Source: Candidatus Faecivivens stercorigallinarum (lineage in GTDB: Bacteria; Bacillota; Clostridia; Oscillospirales; Ruminococcaceae). From it: a DNA stretch of 21,513 bases. The position numbers and the translations under genes were made by a program. Shown one piece after another: positions 1-7,697 of this stretch (the first letter of the stretch is position 1; each line of letters opens with the position of its first letter). The stretch covers positions 1 to 21,513 of the forward strand of contig DVLN01000212.1 of assembly GCA_018715465.1 (NCBI GenBank), read 5' to 3'. The notes under the pieces were generated by a model. The model had not been told where the DNA came from. It searched no databases and saw only the letters and a program-made list of their open reading frames with translations.

Positions 1-83
1 TACATAAAGCACAAACTTTTATGTTATTGCTGTGATAAAACCATAAAGAAATTATGAATAAGATGGGTTTTTCAGCCTGCAGC

Positions 84-112
84 TTGTTTGTTTGCCAAAA
101 CTGTGATACAAT
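84..112 (+). promoter_or_regulatory. Predicted sigma-A promoter for the CE2-like esterase
   Basis: TTGTTT at 84-89 and TACAAT at 107-112 are separated by exactly 17 bp, and the -10 is preceded by TGA, giving an extended -10. The predicted transcript starts just upstream of the ribosome binding site at 125-130. Bases 1-83 are A/T-rich and I see no gene in them. Confidence 0.6.
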
Positions 113-139
113 TGCAGTAAGATGAAAGGATGGTATGTC

Positions 140-1237
140 ATGTATTATACAGTGTCCGATACAGAACGTTTTGTGGAAGCCGGCAGTGAAAAGCTGGCTT
201 GGTGTGGGCGGCTGATGACTGCGCCGGGTGTCCGGCGGATCAGTTTTCCCTACAGTTATGTTGAATTCCGGTTTGTATCGCCGTTTGTGCGAGTGGTCCT
301 GCGCAACTTCCCTGAACCGGGCAATGGGGATGAAAACGCGCTGGGGGTGCTGCTGGATGGAGATGAATCCCATCAGAAAAAAATCGTCCTGCAAAAAAAT
401 GGGGAAGAAGAGGTCATTACCCTAGCGGAAGGGCTGGATGGCAAAGAGCATACCCTGCGGCTGTTCAAGCGGACCGGTGCCTGCCATGAAGTGGAGATTT
501 ATGGCTTTATCTATGCTGAAGAGGGCCGGCTGCTGCCGCCGCCCAAACAACCCCGCCGTTGTATCGAGTTTTACGGAGATTCGGTGACAGTCGGAGAGGT
601 TTCCGAAGCGGTTGCTTATGTTGGAAAGCTGGACCCGGAGCATCACGGTGAATATCACAACAGCTGGTATTCCTATGCTTCTATTGCTGCGCGGTCAATG
701 AATGCCCGCGCCCATCTGTGTGCCCAGGGCGGAATCGCATTGCTGCCAGGAACCGGTTATTTTCATGCACCTGATTTGGTTGGGCTGTGTGATGTGTATG
801 ACCGCGTGCGGTTTAATCCGGTGTTTGGCGAGCTGGAAAAATGGGATTTCAGCCGGTTTACCCCCCATGTTGTTGTTGTCGCAGTTGGCCAGAACGATGA
901 TTTCCCCGAAAATTATATGAAACTGGACCCTCATGGAGAAAAGGCTGCTGTTTGGAAAGCTGCCTATCTGAAAATGGTTCGTTCTTTGCGGGCAAAGTAT
1001 CCAAAGGCATATATCATCCTTTCAACGACAATCTTGAACCATGCGCCCCAGTGGGACCGTGCGATCGGACAGGTTGCCGTCACCCTTCAGTCAGAAGGAG
1101 ATGATCGGATTTATCATCTAATTTACAGTCGCAACGGCCGCGGGACGCCTGGTCATCTGCGGATTCCTGAAGCGGAGGAAATGGCAATTGAACTGCGCGC
1201 TTTCATCAATTCGATCGGGCCGCGGGTATGGGAATAA
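140..1237 (+). CDS. SGNH/GDSL esterase, carbohydrate esterase family 2-like
   Basis: This 365-residue protein has an N-terminal beta-rich region (about residues 1-135) followed by an SGNH hydrolase domain, the architecture of CE2 acetyl esterases that remove O-acetyl groups from polysaccharides. The nucleophile is Ser148 in FYGDSVTVGE, the Asn block is GQND (250-253), and the probable catalytic His339 sits in TPGHLRIPEAEEMA. The usual Asp three residues before the His is replaced by Thr336; a Ser-His arrangement is compatible with CE2. No signal peptide is visible, so it is probably cytoplasmic. I chose the ATG at 140 because AAAGGA (125-130) lies 9 bp upstream; the in-frame ATG at 122 has no ribosome binding site. 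It has its own promoter and a convergent terminator. The substrate is not predictable from sequence. Confidence 0.82.
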   Translation: MYYTVSDTERFVEAGSEKLAWCGRLMTAPGVRRISFPYSYVEFRFVSPFVRVVLRNFPEPGNGDENALGVLLDGDESHQKKIVLQKNGEEEVITLAEGLDGKEHTLRLFKRTGACHEVEIYGFIYAEEGRLLPPPKQPRRCIEFYGDSVTVGEVSEAVAYVGKLDPEHHGEYHNSWYSYASIAARSMNARAHLCAQGGIALLPGTGYFHAPDLVGLCDVYDRVRFNPVFGELEKWDFSRFTPHVVVVAVGQNDDFPENYMKLDPHGEKAAVWKAAYLKMVRSLRAKYPKAYIILSTTILNHAPQWDRAIGQVAVTLQSEGDDRIYHLIYSRNGRGTPGHLRIPEAEEMAIELRAFINSIGPRVWE

Positions 1238-1241
1238 CAGT

Positions 1242-1290
1242 AAAACGGCGGCAGCCGCAGAGAATCTCTGTCAGGTTGTCGCCGTTTTTG
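1242..1290. terminator. Bidirectional terminator between convergent genes
   Basis: AAAACGGCG (1242-1250) pairs perfectly with CGCCGTTTT (1280-1288), with a small inner hairpin CAGAG/CTCTG. The stem is flanked by T-rich sequence on both strands, so it can end both the esterase transcript (+) and the convergent secreted-protein transcript (-). Confidence 0.8.
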
Positions 1291-1307
1291 GTTTCAGAAA
1301 TAATGAG

Positions 1308-2735
1308 TCAGATGGTTTCTTCGGGGGTATTTTTCATTTTTTTCCCCCGATGGATCAGCACCGCAAGTCCGACAGCGATCATCAGAATCACAGTCGCAGC
1401 GATGATAAAGCCGGCTTTTAGTTCGGTGCTGAGGGAGAAGATGAGGTCACCTTCAGGAAGCCCGTCAAGGGAGAGGGAATATCCGGTTTCAGTTTTCTCG
1501 AATCCTTCCAGCGTGCTGGCGGTCAGATAGTATGGGGTATTGATTACAATTTCCAGATCGCCGAACTCCGCCCATGTCTGAGCAGGGGAGAGCAGATAGG
1601 TATAGCCGTAAACAGCTGGGTCGTCCCGCAGGTTAATGGAAGGGTACATTGGCGCCTCGACGGTGTTGACCAGCGTCTGCCCCGGTTCCAGAGTCAATTC
1701 GTAGACATACCACCGCATCAGCTGTGATGAAATATTCAGCATATAATTTGTAGTCATTTCGGCTAGTTGGATAAAACTGAAATTGTCATCACTGTATTCA
1801 TTGAACAGTGCAACAATGGCATTGTACCAGTCGGATTCTGAAACAGTCCCGGATGGATTGTATTCGATCAGGGCAAGGTCCTGAAAGGTCATTGTTTCCG
1901 TTTCGGTCAGCGTTACAGTGCCGTCGATTTCTTCGCCGTCCTCGGTGCCACCGTCCTGATAAAACTGCCACTCCGGCAGTGGAGTGGAGTTTTCGCCGAT
2001 TACATACAGGTGGATATCCATACCGTTTTCCGCCCAAACACTGGCACGGCAGCAGCCGTCCGACAAACTGCTTCCACCGCTCTGTTCGATCAGAAGATAC
2101 CGGGTTTTTCCGTCAAAAGCCGGCAGGTCGATTGCCGCGTTGGCAGCAGGCCAGGTTTCTTCGTCGATACCGCTGAGGGTAAAGGTGTAGCATGTTACTG
2201 TGAGCTCAGGCGAATAAAAGGGGTCTTCGGCAAAGCCATCCTGTAAACGTGCGGGATCGCGTTCCGGGTCAAATTGTTCATAACTGGCGAAAAGGGTGTG
2301 CCGGAGTTGTTTGTCAATTTCTTTACCGTCGACTGTGATCGCATATTTTTGGGTGTCATCGGCATAAACGAGGGTGTCCATCGTTTCGTCGTAGTTCTCA
2401 AACCCATAGTCAGGAAATCCGCCGAACGGGAAGGCAAGCCGAGCTGTTACGGTATAGTCAGCGGGATTATAAAAGGTGTACTGGGCTGTCACTTTCCCTG
2501 AATAATCCAGAAAAGAGGCTTCATCCTGATAGTAATTTTCAGGGAACTCGGTGAGGTCGAAAGTCAGCAGTTCCTGCTCAACCGTCACAGGGCAATCCTC
2601 ATCGGTGACATAGCTGCCGGTGGAATCGACGCCGCTCCAGCTGGTCCGAGCCGAATTGGCTGAAACAAGAGAGGTTTGAAGCCCAAACAGCATTGCAAAG
2701 CTGACCGTCAGCGCAGCAAGTCTTTTGTATTTCAT
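1308..2735 (-). CDS. Secreted, C-terminally membrane-anchored protein of unknown function
   Basis: I do not recognise this 475-residue protein. It starts with a typical signal peptide (basic MKYKR, a hydrophobic stretch, likely cleavage after VSA near residue 26). A long acidic, aromatic-rich, probably beta-strand ectodomain follows (about 27-440). It ends with one hydrophobic helix (about 442-462) followed by a basic tail containing HRGKKMK, the pattern of a type I membrane anchor. There is no LPXTG motif and no recognisable catalytic motif; paired Cys in DGCCRAS could form a disulfide. The start is supported by AAAGGAGG seven bases upstream. The short gap to the aldose epimerase gene upstream holds that gene's terminator and no convincing promoter, so expression may rely on read-through. 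It is probably displayed on the outer face of the membrane. Confidence 0.75.
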   Translation of the reverse strand: MKYKRLAALTVSFAMLFGLQTSLVSANSARTSWSGVDSTGSYVTDEDCPVTVEQELLTFDLTEFPENYYQDEASFLDYSGKVTAQYTFYNPADYTVTARLAFPFGGFPDYGFENYDETMDTLVYADDTQKYAITVDGKEIDKQLRHTLFASYEQFDPERDPARLQDGFAEDPFYSPELTVTCYTFTLSGIDEETWPAANAAIDLPAFDGKTRYLLIEQSGGSSLSDGCCRASVWAENGMDIHLYVIGENSTPLPEWQFYQDGGTEDGEEIDGTVTLTETETMTFQDLALIEYNPSGTVSESDWYNAIVALFNEYSDDNFSFIQLAEMTTNYMLNISSQLMRWYVYELTLEPGQTLVNTVEAPMYPSINLRDDPAVYGYTYLLSPAQTWAEFGDLEIVINTPYYLTASTLEGFEKTETGYSLSLDGLPEGDLIFSLSTELKAGFIIAATVILMIAVGLAVLIHRGKKMKNTPEETI

Positions 2736-2760
2736 ACGCCGCCTCCTTTATCGAAATATT

Positions 2761-2803
2761 CAAAAACGGCGGGAGGGTAGATGACCTGTCAGACTCCCGC
2801 CGT
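2761..2803 (-). terminator. Rho-independent terminator of the aldose 1-epimerase gene
   Basis: Perfect 10-bp stem: 2766-2775 (ACGGCGGGAG on the plus strand) pairs with 2794-2803 (CTCCCGCCGT). Read on the minus strand it is followed by TTTTTG, a U-tract. It sits between the epimerase gene and the secreted-protein gene and would strongly reduce co-transcription. Confidence 0.85.
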
Positions 2804-2872
2804 ATGGATTTTCGGGTATGAAAACAGGTAAATCGGCTATAAAGCCACTTTACTTCACAGCTAGTTTACCGC

Positions 2873-3763
2873 TTAACAGCAGCCTGCCGCGTCGATTTCA
2901 AGGGTAAAGGTTTTGTCTTCGCCCGGTTTTAGCGTCCGCACACCCAGTTTGTCTTCGAAACGGGGACCGTCGCCTGCGATCGCCGCGCAGCCGTTCCAGG
3001 GTTCGATACAGACAAACGGTGCGTCCTTGCAGGGCGTCCAGAAGCCCATCTGGGTGAAATCGTCAAACCGGACTTCGACATATTTTCCGGTTGTGCCATC
3101 CACCAGACGGACTTTGTGGGAATGGATTTCGTCGAAGATGATTGTGTCGATCTTTTCAAAGACGCCGTATTCAAGACGGATGGTTTTGCTGTCGGCCATA
3201 AATGCCCCGCGTGCAGTGCGGTCGATGATCTTGTCGGTATTCAGGGTCGGCTGGGTCGCGATTTCATCGGCTTCAAATTCAATCCGGTAGTCGGTGAAGA
3301 CGGAATCAGGGCTGGAGGTAAACGGGCAGCGGATAGCCGGATGGGTGCCGAAACAGAAAGGCATCCCTTCACTGCCGGTATTTGCGACATTGAAAGCCAT
3401 TTTGACCGTATGTCCTTCCAGTGTATAAGTCAGGGTCAGTTTGAAGGAGTAGGGGTATTTGGAGAGGGAATCCTCATCCTCAATGAGGCAGAGGGTGACC
3501 GAGTTTTCCGACTGTGCCGCGACCGTCCATTCCTTGTCACGCGCGAAGCCGTGCTGACGCATCTGATACATTTTGCCCTTGATCTCTACCGAGCCGTTTT
3601 CCAGTCCGCCGACGATCGGGAAGAGGAAGGGGGCACTGCGTTTCCAGTATTCACTGCCGTCCCAGATGTATTCGTTTCCGTTTTCATCCCGCAGAGACTT
3701 CATTTCTGCGGCAAAGCTGTCGATGACAGCGGTCATGATTCCGTTGGTAATCTGCATCTGCAT
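2873..3763 (-). CDS. Aldose 1-epimerase family protein (LacX-like mutarotase)
   Basis: This 296-residue cytoplasmic protein of the galactose mutarotase-like fold would interconvert alpha and beta anomers of an aldose or a sugar phosphate. The active-site pattern is intact: His71 in RQHGFARDKEW, the catalytic His141 in FGTHPAI and the general-base Glu254 in CIEPWNG. Length and motifs fit the LacX-like branch better than classical GalM (about 340 residues). The start at 3763 is supported by AAAGGA 11 bp upstream. It is monocistronic, with a promoter on the minus strand (3793-3821) and a strong terminator. The exact sugar is unknown; it is some 11 kb from the rhamnose genes, so a link to rhamnose is only conjecture. 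Confidence 0.88.
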   Translation of the reverse strand: MQMQITNGIMTAVIDSFAAEMKSLRDENGNEYIWDGSEYWKRSAPFLFPIVGGLENGSVEIKGKMYQMRQHGFARDKEWTVAAQSENSVTLCLIEDEDSLSKYPYSFKLTLTYTLEGHTVKMAFNVANTGSEGMPFCFGTHPAIRCPFTSSPDSVFTDYRIEFEADEIATQPTLNTDKIIDRTARGAFMADSKTIRLEYGVFEKIDTIIFDEIHSHKVRLVDGTTGKYVEVRFDDFTQMGFWTPCKDAPFVCIEPWNGCAAIAGDGPRFEDKLGVRTLKPGEDKTFTLEIDAAGCC

Positions 3764-3792
3764 AAAACATCCCGTCCTTTCAATTTATTTTC

Positions 3793-3821
3793 AGTCTACA
3801 ACATTTTGACTGGTATGTCAA
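3793..3821 (-). promoter_or_regulatory. Predicted sigma-A promoter for the aldose 1-epimerase gene
   Basis: On the minus strand, TTGACA (plus 3816-3821) and TAGACT (plus 3793-3798) are separated by 17 bp. The -35 is a perfect consensus. It is back-to-back with the fhs promoter about 90 bp away. Confidence 0.65.
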
Positions 3822-3907
3822 TTGCCAGGAAAGGTAAAACCAGTCGTTTGTCACAAAAAGTATGCGGCGATGAAAAACAAAATGTCAGTTTTTGGCCGTG
3901 TTGGTTG

Positions 3908-3936
3908 TTGAAAGGCAGGAGCGGATATGCTATAAT
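3908..3936 (+). promoter_or_regulatory. Strong predicted sigma-A promoter for fhs
   Basis: TTGAAA at 3908-3913 and a perfect TATAAT at 3931-3936 are separated by 17 bp. TGC immediately precedes the -10 (extended -10). This is the best promoter match in the window and fits high constitutive expression of fhs. Confidence 0.8.
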
Positions 3937-3963
3937 GAATATATATTTGCGGTGTACGGCTGT

Positions 3964-3980
3964 TTCCGGTGCCGCCGGAA
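3964..3980 (+). promoter_or_regulatory. Short hairpin in the fhs 5' leader
   Basis: TTCCGG (3964-3969) pairs with CCGGAA (3975-3980) around a 5-nt loop, just upstream of the AGAAAGGA ribosome binding site. It may stabilise the mRNA. It is too small for any riboswitch class I know, and I see no aptamer around it. Confidence 0.35.
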
Positions 3981-3998
3981 TAAGAAAGGATGTAGAAT

Positions 3999-5684
3999 AT
4001 GCTTACAGATATCGAAATTGCCCAGCAGGCGCATATGCTCCCAATTGCGGAGGTTGCCGCCGGTATCGGCATTGACGCGGATGACCTTGAGTTTTATGGT
4101 AAATATAAGGCAAAACTTTCGGACGAGCTGGCCCGTAAGGTCGCCGGCAACCCTGATGGACGGCTGGTGCTGGTTACCGCAATCAATCCGACCCCTGCCG
4201 GCGAGGGCAAGACGACCACGTCGGTTGGTCTGGGTCAGGCGATGGCACGCCTTGGCAAAAAGGCAGTGCTGGCACTGCGTGAACCTTCTCTTGGCCCGGT
4301 CTTCGGCATTAAGGGCGGTGCCGCCGGCGGCGGATATTCTCAGGTTGTCCCGATGGAGGACATCAACCTGCATTTTACCGGCGATATGCACGCCATCACC
4401 GCTGCCAATAACCTGCTCTGCGCAATGATCGACAACCATATCCAGCAGGGCAATAAGCTGGGAATCGACCCCCGCCGTATCCTTTTCAAACGCTGCATGG
4501 ACATGAACGACCGCGCGCTCCGGCATATTGTCATCGGCATGGGCGGCAAGGCAAACGGCGTTCCCCGTGAGGATGGCTTTATTATTACCGTTGCTTCCGA
4601 GATCATGGCGATCCTCTGTCTGGCGGAAGACCTGATGGACCTGAAAAAACGGATGGGCGATATTCTGGTTGCATGGACTTATGACAACCGCCCGGTCTAT
4701 GCCCGTGACCTGAAAGCGGATGGCGCAATGACTGCTCTGATGAAAGACGCAATCAAACCCAACCTCGTTCAGACGCTGGAAAATACCCCTGTTCTAATTC
4801 ATGGCGGCCCGTTTGCGAACATTGCGCATGGCTGCAACTCGGTCCGTGCAACCAAACTTGCGCTGAAACTGGGCGACTACTGCATCACCGAAGCAGGTTT
4901 CGGTTCCGACTTGGGTGCTGAGAAGTTCTTTGATATTAAGTGCCGGTATGCCGGCCTGAAACCTTCCTGCGTTGTTGTCGTCGCGACCGTCCGCGCCCTC
5001 AAATATAACGGCGGTGTGCCCAAGGCGGAACTGGCGGCAGAAAATGTTGAAGCGCTGGAAAAGGGTATTGTCAACCTGAAAGCACATGTTGAAAATATGC
5101 ACAAATTTGGTGTGCCGGTCGTCGTTGCGATCAACCGTTTCGGAACCGATACCGACGCAGAACTTGCGGTAATCGACAACTGCTGCCGTGAGCTGGGGGT
5201 CGATTACGCACTGTCCGAAGTCTTTGCAAAGGGCGGTGAAGGCGGCATCGAGTTGGCAAAGCGGGTGGTCGATGTCATTGACCGCTGCGAGAACTGCGAC
5301 AGCCTGCCCAAATTTGCACCGATTTATTCGCTGTCGATGACGATTGAACAGAAGATCGAAATGATTGCAAAGGAAATTTACGGCGCTTCGGGTGTCGCTT
5401 ATACCGCTGCGGCCAAAAAGGCAATCAAGGAGATCACCGACCTTGGTTTTGGAGAACTGCCGGTCTGCATGGCGAAGACCCAGTATTCTTTGTCGGACGA
5501 TCCCAAAAAACTTGGCCGTCCGCAGGGCTTTACCATTAATGTCAGTGAAGTCCGTCTGTCGGCTGGTGCTGGCTTTGTCGTTGTCCAGACTGGTTCGATC
5601 ATGACGATGCCGGGTCTGCCGTCCCGTCCGAGCGCAGAGCTGATCGACGTGGACGCCGAAGGGCATATCAGCGGCCTGTTTTAA
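3999..5684 (+). CDS. fhs: Formate--tetrahydrofolate ligase
   Basis: Fhs performs the ATP-dependent joining of formate to tetrahydrofolate to give 10-formyl-THF, feeding one-carbon metabolism and, in acetogens, the methyl branch of the Wood-Ljungdahl pathway. The protein is 561 residues, the normal family size (about 555-560). The N-terminal P-loop TPAGEGKT (65-72) is intact, followed by the family-typical stretches REPSLGPVFGIKGGAAGGG and FTGDMHAI. The C-terminus has the conserved TGSIMTMPGLPSRPSAE signature. The ATG is preceded by AAGAAAGGA at good spacing. It is monocistronic, flanked by a near-consensus promoter and a 13-bp-stem terminator. Other one-carbon genes (folD, metF, acs genes) are not in the window, so acetogenesis cannot be inferred. 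Confidence 0.98.
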   Translation: MLTDIEIAQQAHMLPIAEVAAGIGIDADDLEFYGKYKAKLSDELARKVAGNPDGRLVLVTAINPTPAGEGKTTTSVGLGQAMARLGKKAVLALREPSLGPVFGIKGGAAGGGYSQVVPMEDINLHFTGDMHAITAANNLLCAMIDNHIQQGNKLGIDPRRILFKRCMDMNDRALRHIVIGMGGKANGVPREDGFIITVASEIMAILCLAEDLMDLKKRMGDILVAWTYDNRPVYARDLKADGAMTALMKDAIKPNLVQTLENTPVLIHGGPFANIAHGCNSVRATKLALKLGDYCITEAGFGSDLGAEKFFDIKCRYAGLKPSCVVVVATVRALKYNGGVPKAELAAENVEALEKGIVNLKAHVENMHKFGVPVVVAINRFGTDTDAELAVIDNCCRELGVDYALSEVFAKGGEGGIELAKRVVDVIDRCENCDSLPKFAPIYSLSMTIEQKIEMIAKEIYGASGVAYTAAAKKAIKEITDLGFGELPVCMAKTQYSLSDDPKKLGRPQGFTINVSEVRLSAGAGFVVVQTGSIMTMPGLPSRPSAELIDVDAEGHISGLF

Positions 5685-5706
5685 TGAAATTCAAATAAAT
5701 GTTTTG

Positions 5707-5744
5707 TGCCATCCGACAGTTTTCCGGCTGTCGGATGGCATTTT
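5707..5744 (+). terminator. fhs: Rho-independent terminator of fhs
   Basis: Perfect 13-bp stem: TGCCATCCGACAG (5707-5719) pairs with CTGTCGGATGGCA (5728-5740). The loop is 8 nt and TTTT follows directly. Confidence 0.93.
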
Positions 5745-5776
5745 CCGTTCTTTTAACCGGAATTTTGACAATTCCC

Positions 5777-5805
5777 TTGTAACTTTGGCAAAAATATATT
5801 ATAAT
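5777..5805 (+). promoter_or_regulatory. Predicted sigma-A promoter for the SEDS-rsmD-coaD operon
   Basis: TTGTAA (5777-5782) and TATAAT (5800-5805) are separated by 17 bp. A perfect TTGACA at 5765-5770 is too far upstream (29 bp) to serve this -10. Confidence 0.6.
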
Positions 5806-5816
5806 AACGAAATAGT

Positions 5817-5862
5817 CAGGCATCCTTTGTTCAGAAACTTCCGTTCCGGGAAGAAATGCCTG
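5817..5862 (+). promoter_or_regulatory. Structured 5' leader of the SEDS gene
   Basis: Between the promoter and the ribosome binding site, CAGGCAT (5817-5823) pairs with ATGCCTG (5856-5862). Inside it, CTTCC (5838-5842) pairs with GGAAG (5849-5853). No T-run follows, so it is not a terminator. Its function is unknown. Confidence 0.35.
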
Positions 5863-5898
5863 CACGGTTAAAAGCATGATGACCCCGGGAGGCTGTTT

Positions 5899-7041
5899 AT
5901 GGCGGAAAGTGTGAAAGAACTGCGAAACGGACTGCGGGCGTTTTTTCGCCGGCTGGACATGCCGATGTTTCTGCTGGTTCTTGCGGCACTGTGTTATGGA
6001 TTTGTCATCCAGTATTCCGAGATGGCCGCCGGCTTTATCACCCGTCGATCAATGGTGACCCAACTGGTTGCCGGCGGGGTTGGCATTGTGGCAATGCTGC
6101 TGGTATCCGAGCTGGATTATCGTCAATTGGCTGCCGGGTGGCGATTTCATCTGCCGGTTACGCTGGGACTGACATTGCTGACCTTTACCAGCCTGCCGGT
6201 TGTCTATCGGCCGGAGGGTTCGGACGACAGCGCCTGGTTGCGATTCGGGATTTTTTCGCTCCAGCCGGGGGAATTGCTGAAATTTACATTTATTCTGACT
6301 CTTGCCTGGCACCTGGACAGGGTACAGGAACAGATCAACCATCCCGGCAGATTGCTGCTTTTGTGTCTGCATGGAGCCGCGCCTTGCCTGCTGATCTTTT
6401 TGCAGGGGGATATGGGCAGTGCATTGATCTTCTTTGTGATCTTTGTCAGCATGATGTTTGTTTCAGGACTTTCCTGGAAATATCTGGCGCTGGGGGCTGG
6501 GTGTGCAGCCGGGCTGAGTCCGGTGGTATGGCTGTTGCTGCCGGATTATCTGAAAAACCGGTTTCTGGTTTTGGGAGATCTGGAAAATGCTTCTCTTAAG
6601 GAAGCATATCAACAGCTGCTTGGCAGACGAATTCTCGGTTCGGGGATGAGTTTTGGAAAAGGGCTATTTTCAGACGATTTCGTTTATGTCTATGCAATTG
6701 AAAACGATCTGGTGATGGCCCATATCGGTCAGGCACTCGGATTTGTCGGAGCGGCCGGCGTCCTCTTGCTATTGACTGTGATTTGTGGTAAAATATTGTT
6801 AATCGCGAGATCTTCCCGGGATTACCTGGGATGCAGCATCTGCACAGGTGTTTTTGTGATGATTTTTTTTCAGTCGGCACTCAATATCGGAATGGTTCTG
6901 GGATTGCTGCCGGTGATTGGCGTTACGCTGCCCTTTTTCAGTCAGGGCGGCAGTTCGCTTGCGGTCAGCTGTCTGTCAGTTGGACTAGTTCTGAGCGTTT
7001 CGGCGGCGGACAAGAAACGCCGCGCCAGACGCAAAGGCTGA
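5899..7041 (+). CDS. SEDS-family (RodA/FtsW/SpoVE) peptidoglycan polymerase-like protein
   Basis: This 380-residue polytopic membrane protein has about ten hydrophobic segments between residues 22 and 370 and a basic cytoplasmic tail (DKKRRARRKG). SEDS proteins polymerise lipid II glycan strands with a class B penicillin-binding protein. Landmarks are SAWLRFGIFSLQPGELLK (111-128), QGDMGSA (169-175), ILGSGMSFGKGL and VIGVTLPFFSQGGSS (339-353). Asp270 in AIENDLVMAHIGQALG aligns with the essential Asp of the usual TDFIFAxIGEELG block. The neighbouring Glu residues are replaced (GQALG), so it is a divergent member. The start has GGGAGG about 7 bp upstream. No partner PBP gene is in the window. 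RodA, FtsW or SpoVE assignment is not decidable by eye. Confidence 0.9.
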   Translation: MAESVKELRNGLRAFFRRLDMPMFLLVLAALCYGFVIQYSEMAAGFITRRSMVTQLVAGGVGIVAMLLVSELDYRQLAAGWRFHLPVTLGLTLLTFTSLPVVYRPEGSDDSAWLRFGIFSLQPGELLKFTFILTLAWHLDRVQEQINHPGRLLLLCLHGAAPCLLIFLQGDMGSALIFFVIFVSMMFVSGLSWKYLALGAGCAAGLSPVVWLLLPDYLKNRFLVLGDLENASLKEAYQQLLGRRILGSGMSFGKGLFSDDFVYVYAIENDLVMAHIGQALGFVGAAGVLLLLTVICGKILLIARSSRDYLGCSICTGVFVMIFFQSALNIGMVLGLLPVIGVTLPFFSQGGSSLAVSCLSVGLVLSVSAADKKRRARRKG

Positions 7042-7116
7042 CTGCGGTTCAGTCTGCCGGTAATGCGGCGGATAATGGATTTATGATTGATCTGATGGCA
7101 TGATGAAAGGAAATAT

Positions 7117-7671
7117 ATGAGAGTTATTACCGGTACCGCTCGGGGACGAAAACTGGAAACACTGGATGGGCTGGATGTCCGGCCGACGACCGAAATCGTC
7201 AAGGAAGCGGTTTTCAGCATGATACATTTTCGTCTGCCTGCCGCAAATGTCGCGGATATCTTTGCCGGCAGCGGACAGATGGGGATTGAGGCGATCTCCC
7301 GTGGTGCGAGAAAGGTGACCTTTGTTGACCAGTCGCGTGCTTCGATTGAGATTGTTCGTCGTAATCTCGCCACGACTGGACTGTCTGGTCAGGCGGATGT
7401 CGTGATGGACAGCGCCGAGTCGTTTCTGGGACGCACCAGGGAAAAATTTGATTTTATCTTTCTCGACCCGCCTTACAACCGCGGGTTTGGGATGAAACTT
7501 CTTCCGCTTCTGGGTCAGGCACTTGCTCCCGGCGGGCTTGTTTTATTTGAACACGCAAGGGACGAGGTACTGCCCGAGGAGATCGGTGGGCTGAAGCGGG
7601 TGAAAGAATACCGCTACGGCAAAACTCTGATCACGACTTATACACACATTGATCCGCAGCAGGACGATTGA
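7117..7671 (+). CDS. rsmD: 16S rRNA (guanine966-N2)-methyltransferase
   Basis: RsmD methylates G966 of 16S rRNA in the assembling small subunit using S-adenosylmethionine. The 184-residue protein has the hallmark N-terminus MRVITGTARGRKL with VRPTT (21-25). SAM motif I is DIFAGSGQMGIEA (47-59), the acidic residue after beta-2 is in FVDQS (69-73), and catalytic motif IV is DPPY (117-120). The ATG is preceded by GAAAGGA. It lies 75 bp downstream of the SEDS gene and just upstream of coaD, a neighbour pair conserved across Firmicutes. Confidence 0.96.
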   Translation: MRVITGTARGRKLETLDGLDVRPTTEIVKEAVFSMIHFRLPAANVADIFAGSGQMGIEAISRGARKVTFVDQSRASIEIVRRNLATTGLSGQADVVMDSAESFLGRTREKFDFIFLDPPYNRGFGMKLLPLLGQALAPGGLVLFEHARDEVLPEEIGGLKRVKEYRYGKTLITTYTHIDPQQDD

Positions 7672-7697
7672 CGGCCTGCCGGAAAGGGGACGTTTCA

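Noticed and set aside
1..121. Tail of an upstream gene or a regulatory RNA at the left edge
   Set aside because: I see only A/T-rich sequence with a weak CATAAA/TTTATG inverted repeat and the esterase promoter; nothing supports a gene.
3937..3998. Possible riboswitch upstream of fhs
   Set aside because: The leader is only about 60 nt with one small hairpin; there is no room for or match to a known one-carbon or THF aptamer.
3116..4075. Open frame of 319 codons on the plus strand opposite the aldose 1-epimerase gene
   Set aside because: It lies antisense to a gene with complete catalytic motifs, has no ribosome binding site or recognisable domain, and runs through the fhs promoter.
4794..5666. 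Open frame of 290 codons opposite fhs
   Set aside because: Antisense shadow of a strongly conserved enzyme; the product is low-complexity and His/Arg/Cys-rich, without family motifs.
5765..5770. Perfect TTGACA as the -35 of the SEDS operon
   Set aside because: It is 29 bp from TATAAT, far beyond workable spacing; TTGTAA at 17 bp is preferred.
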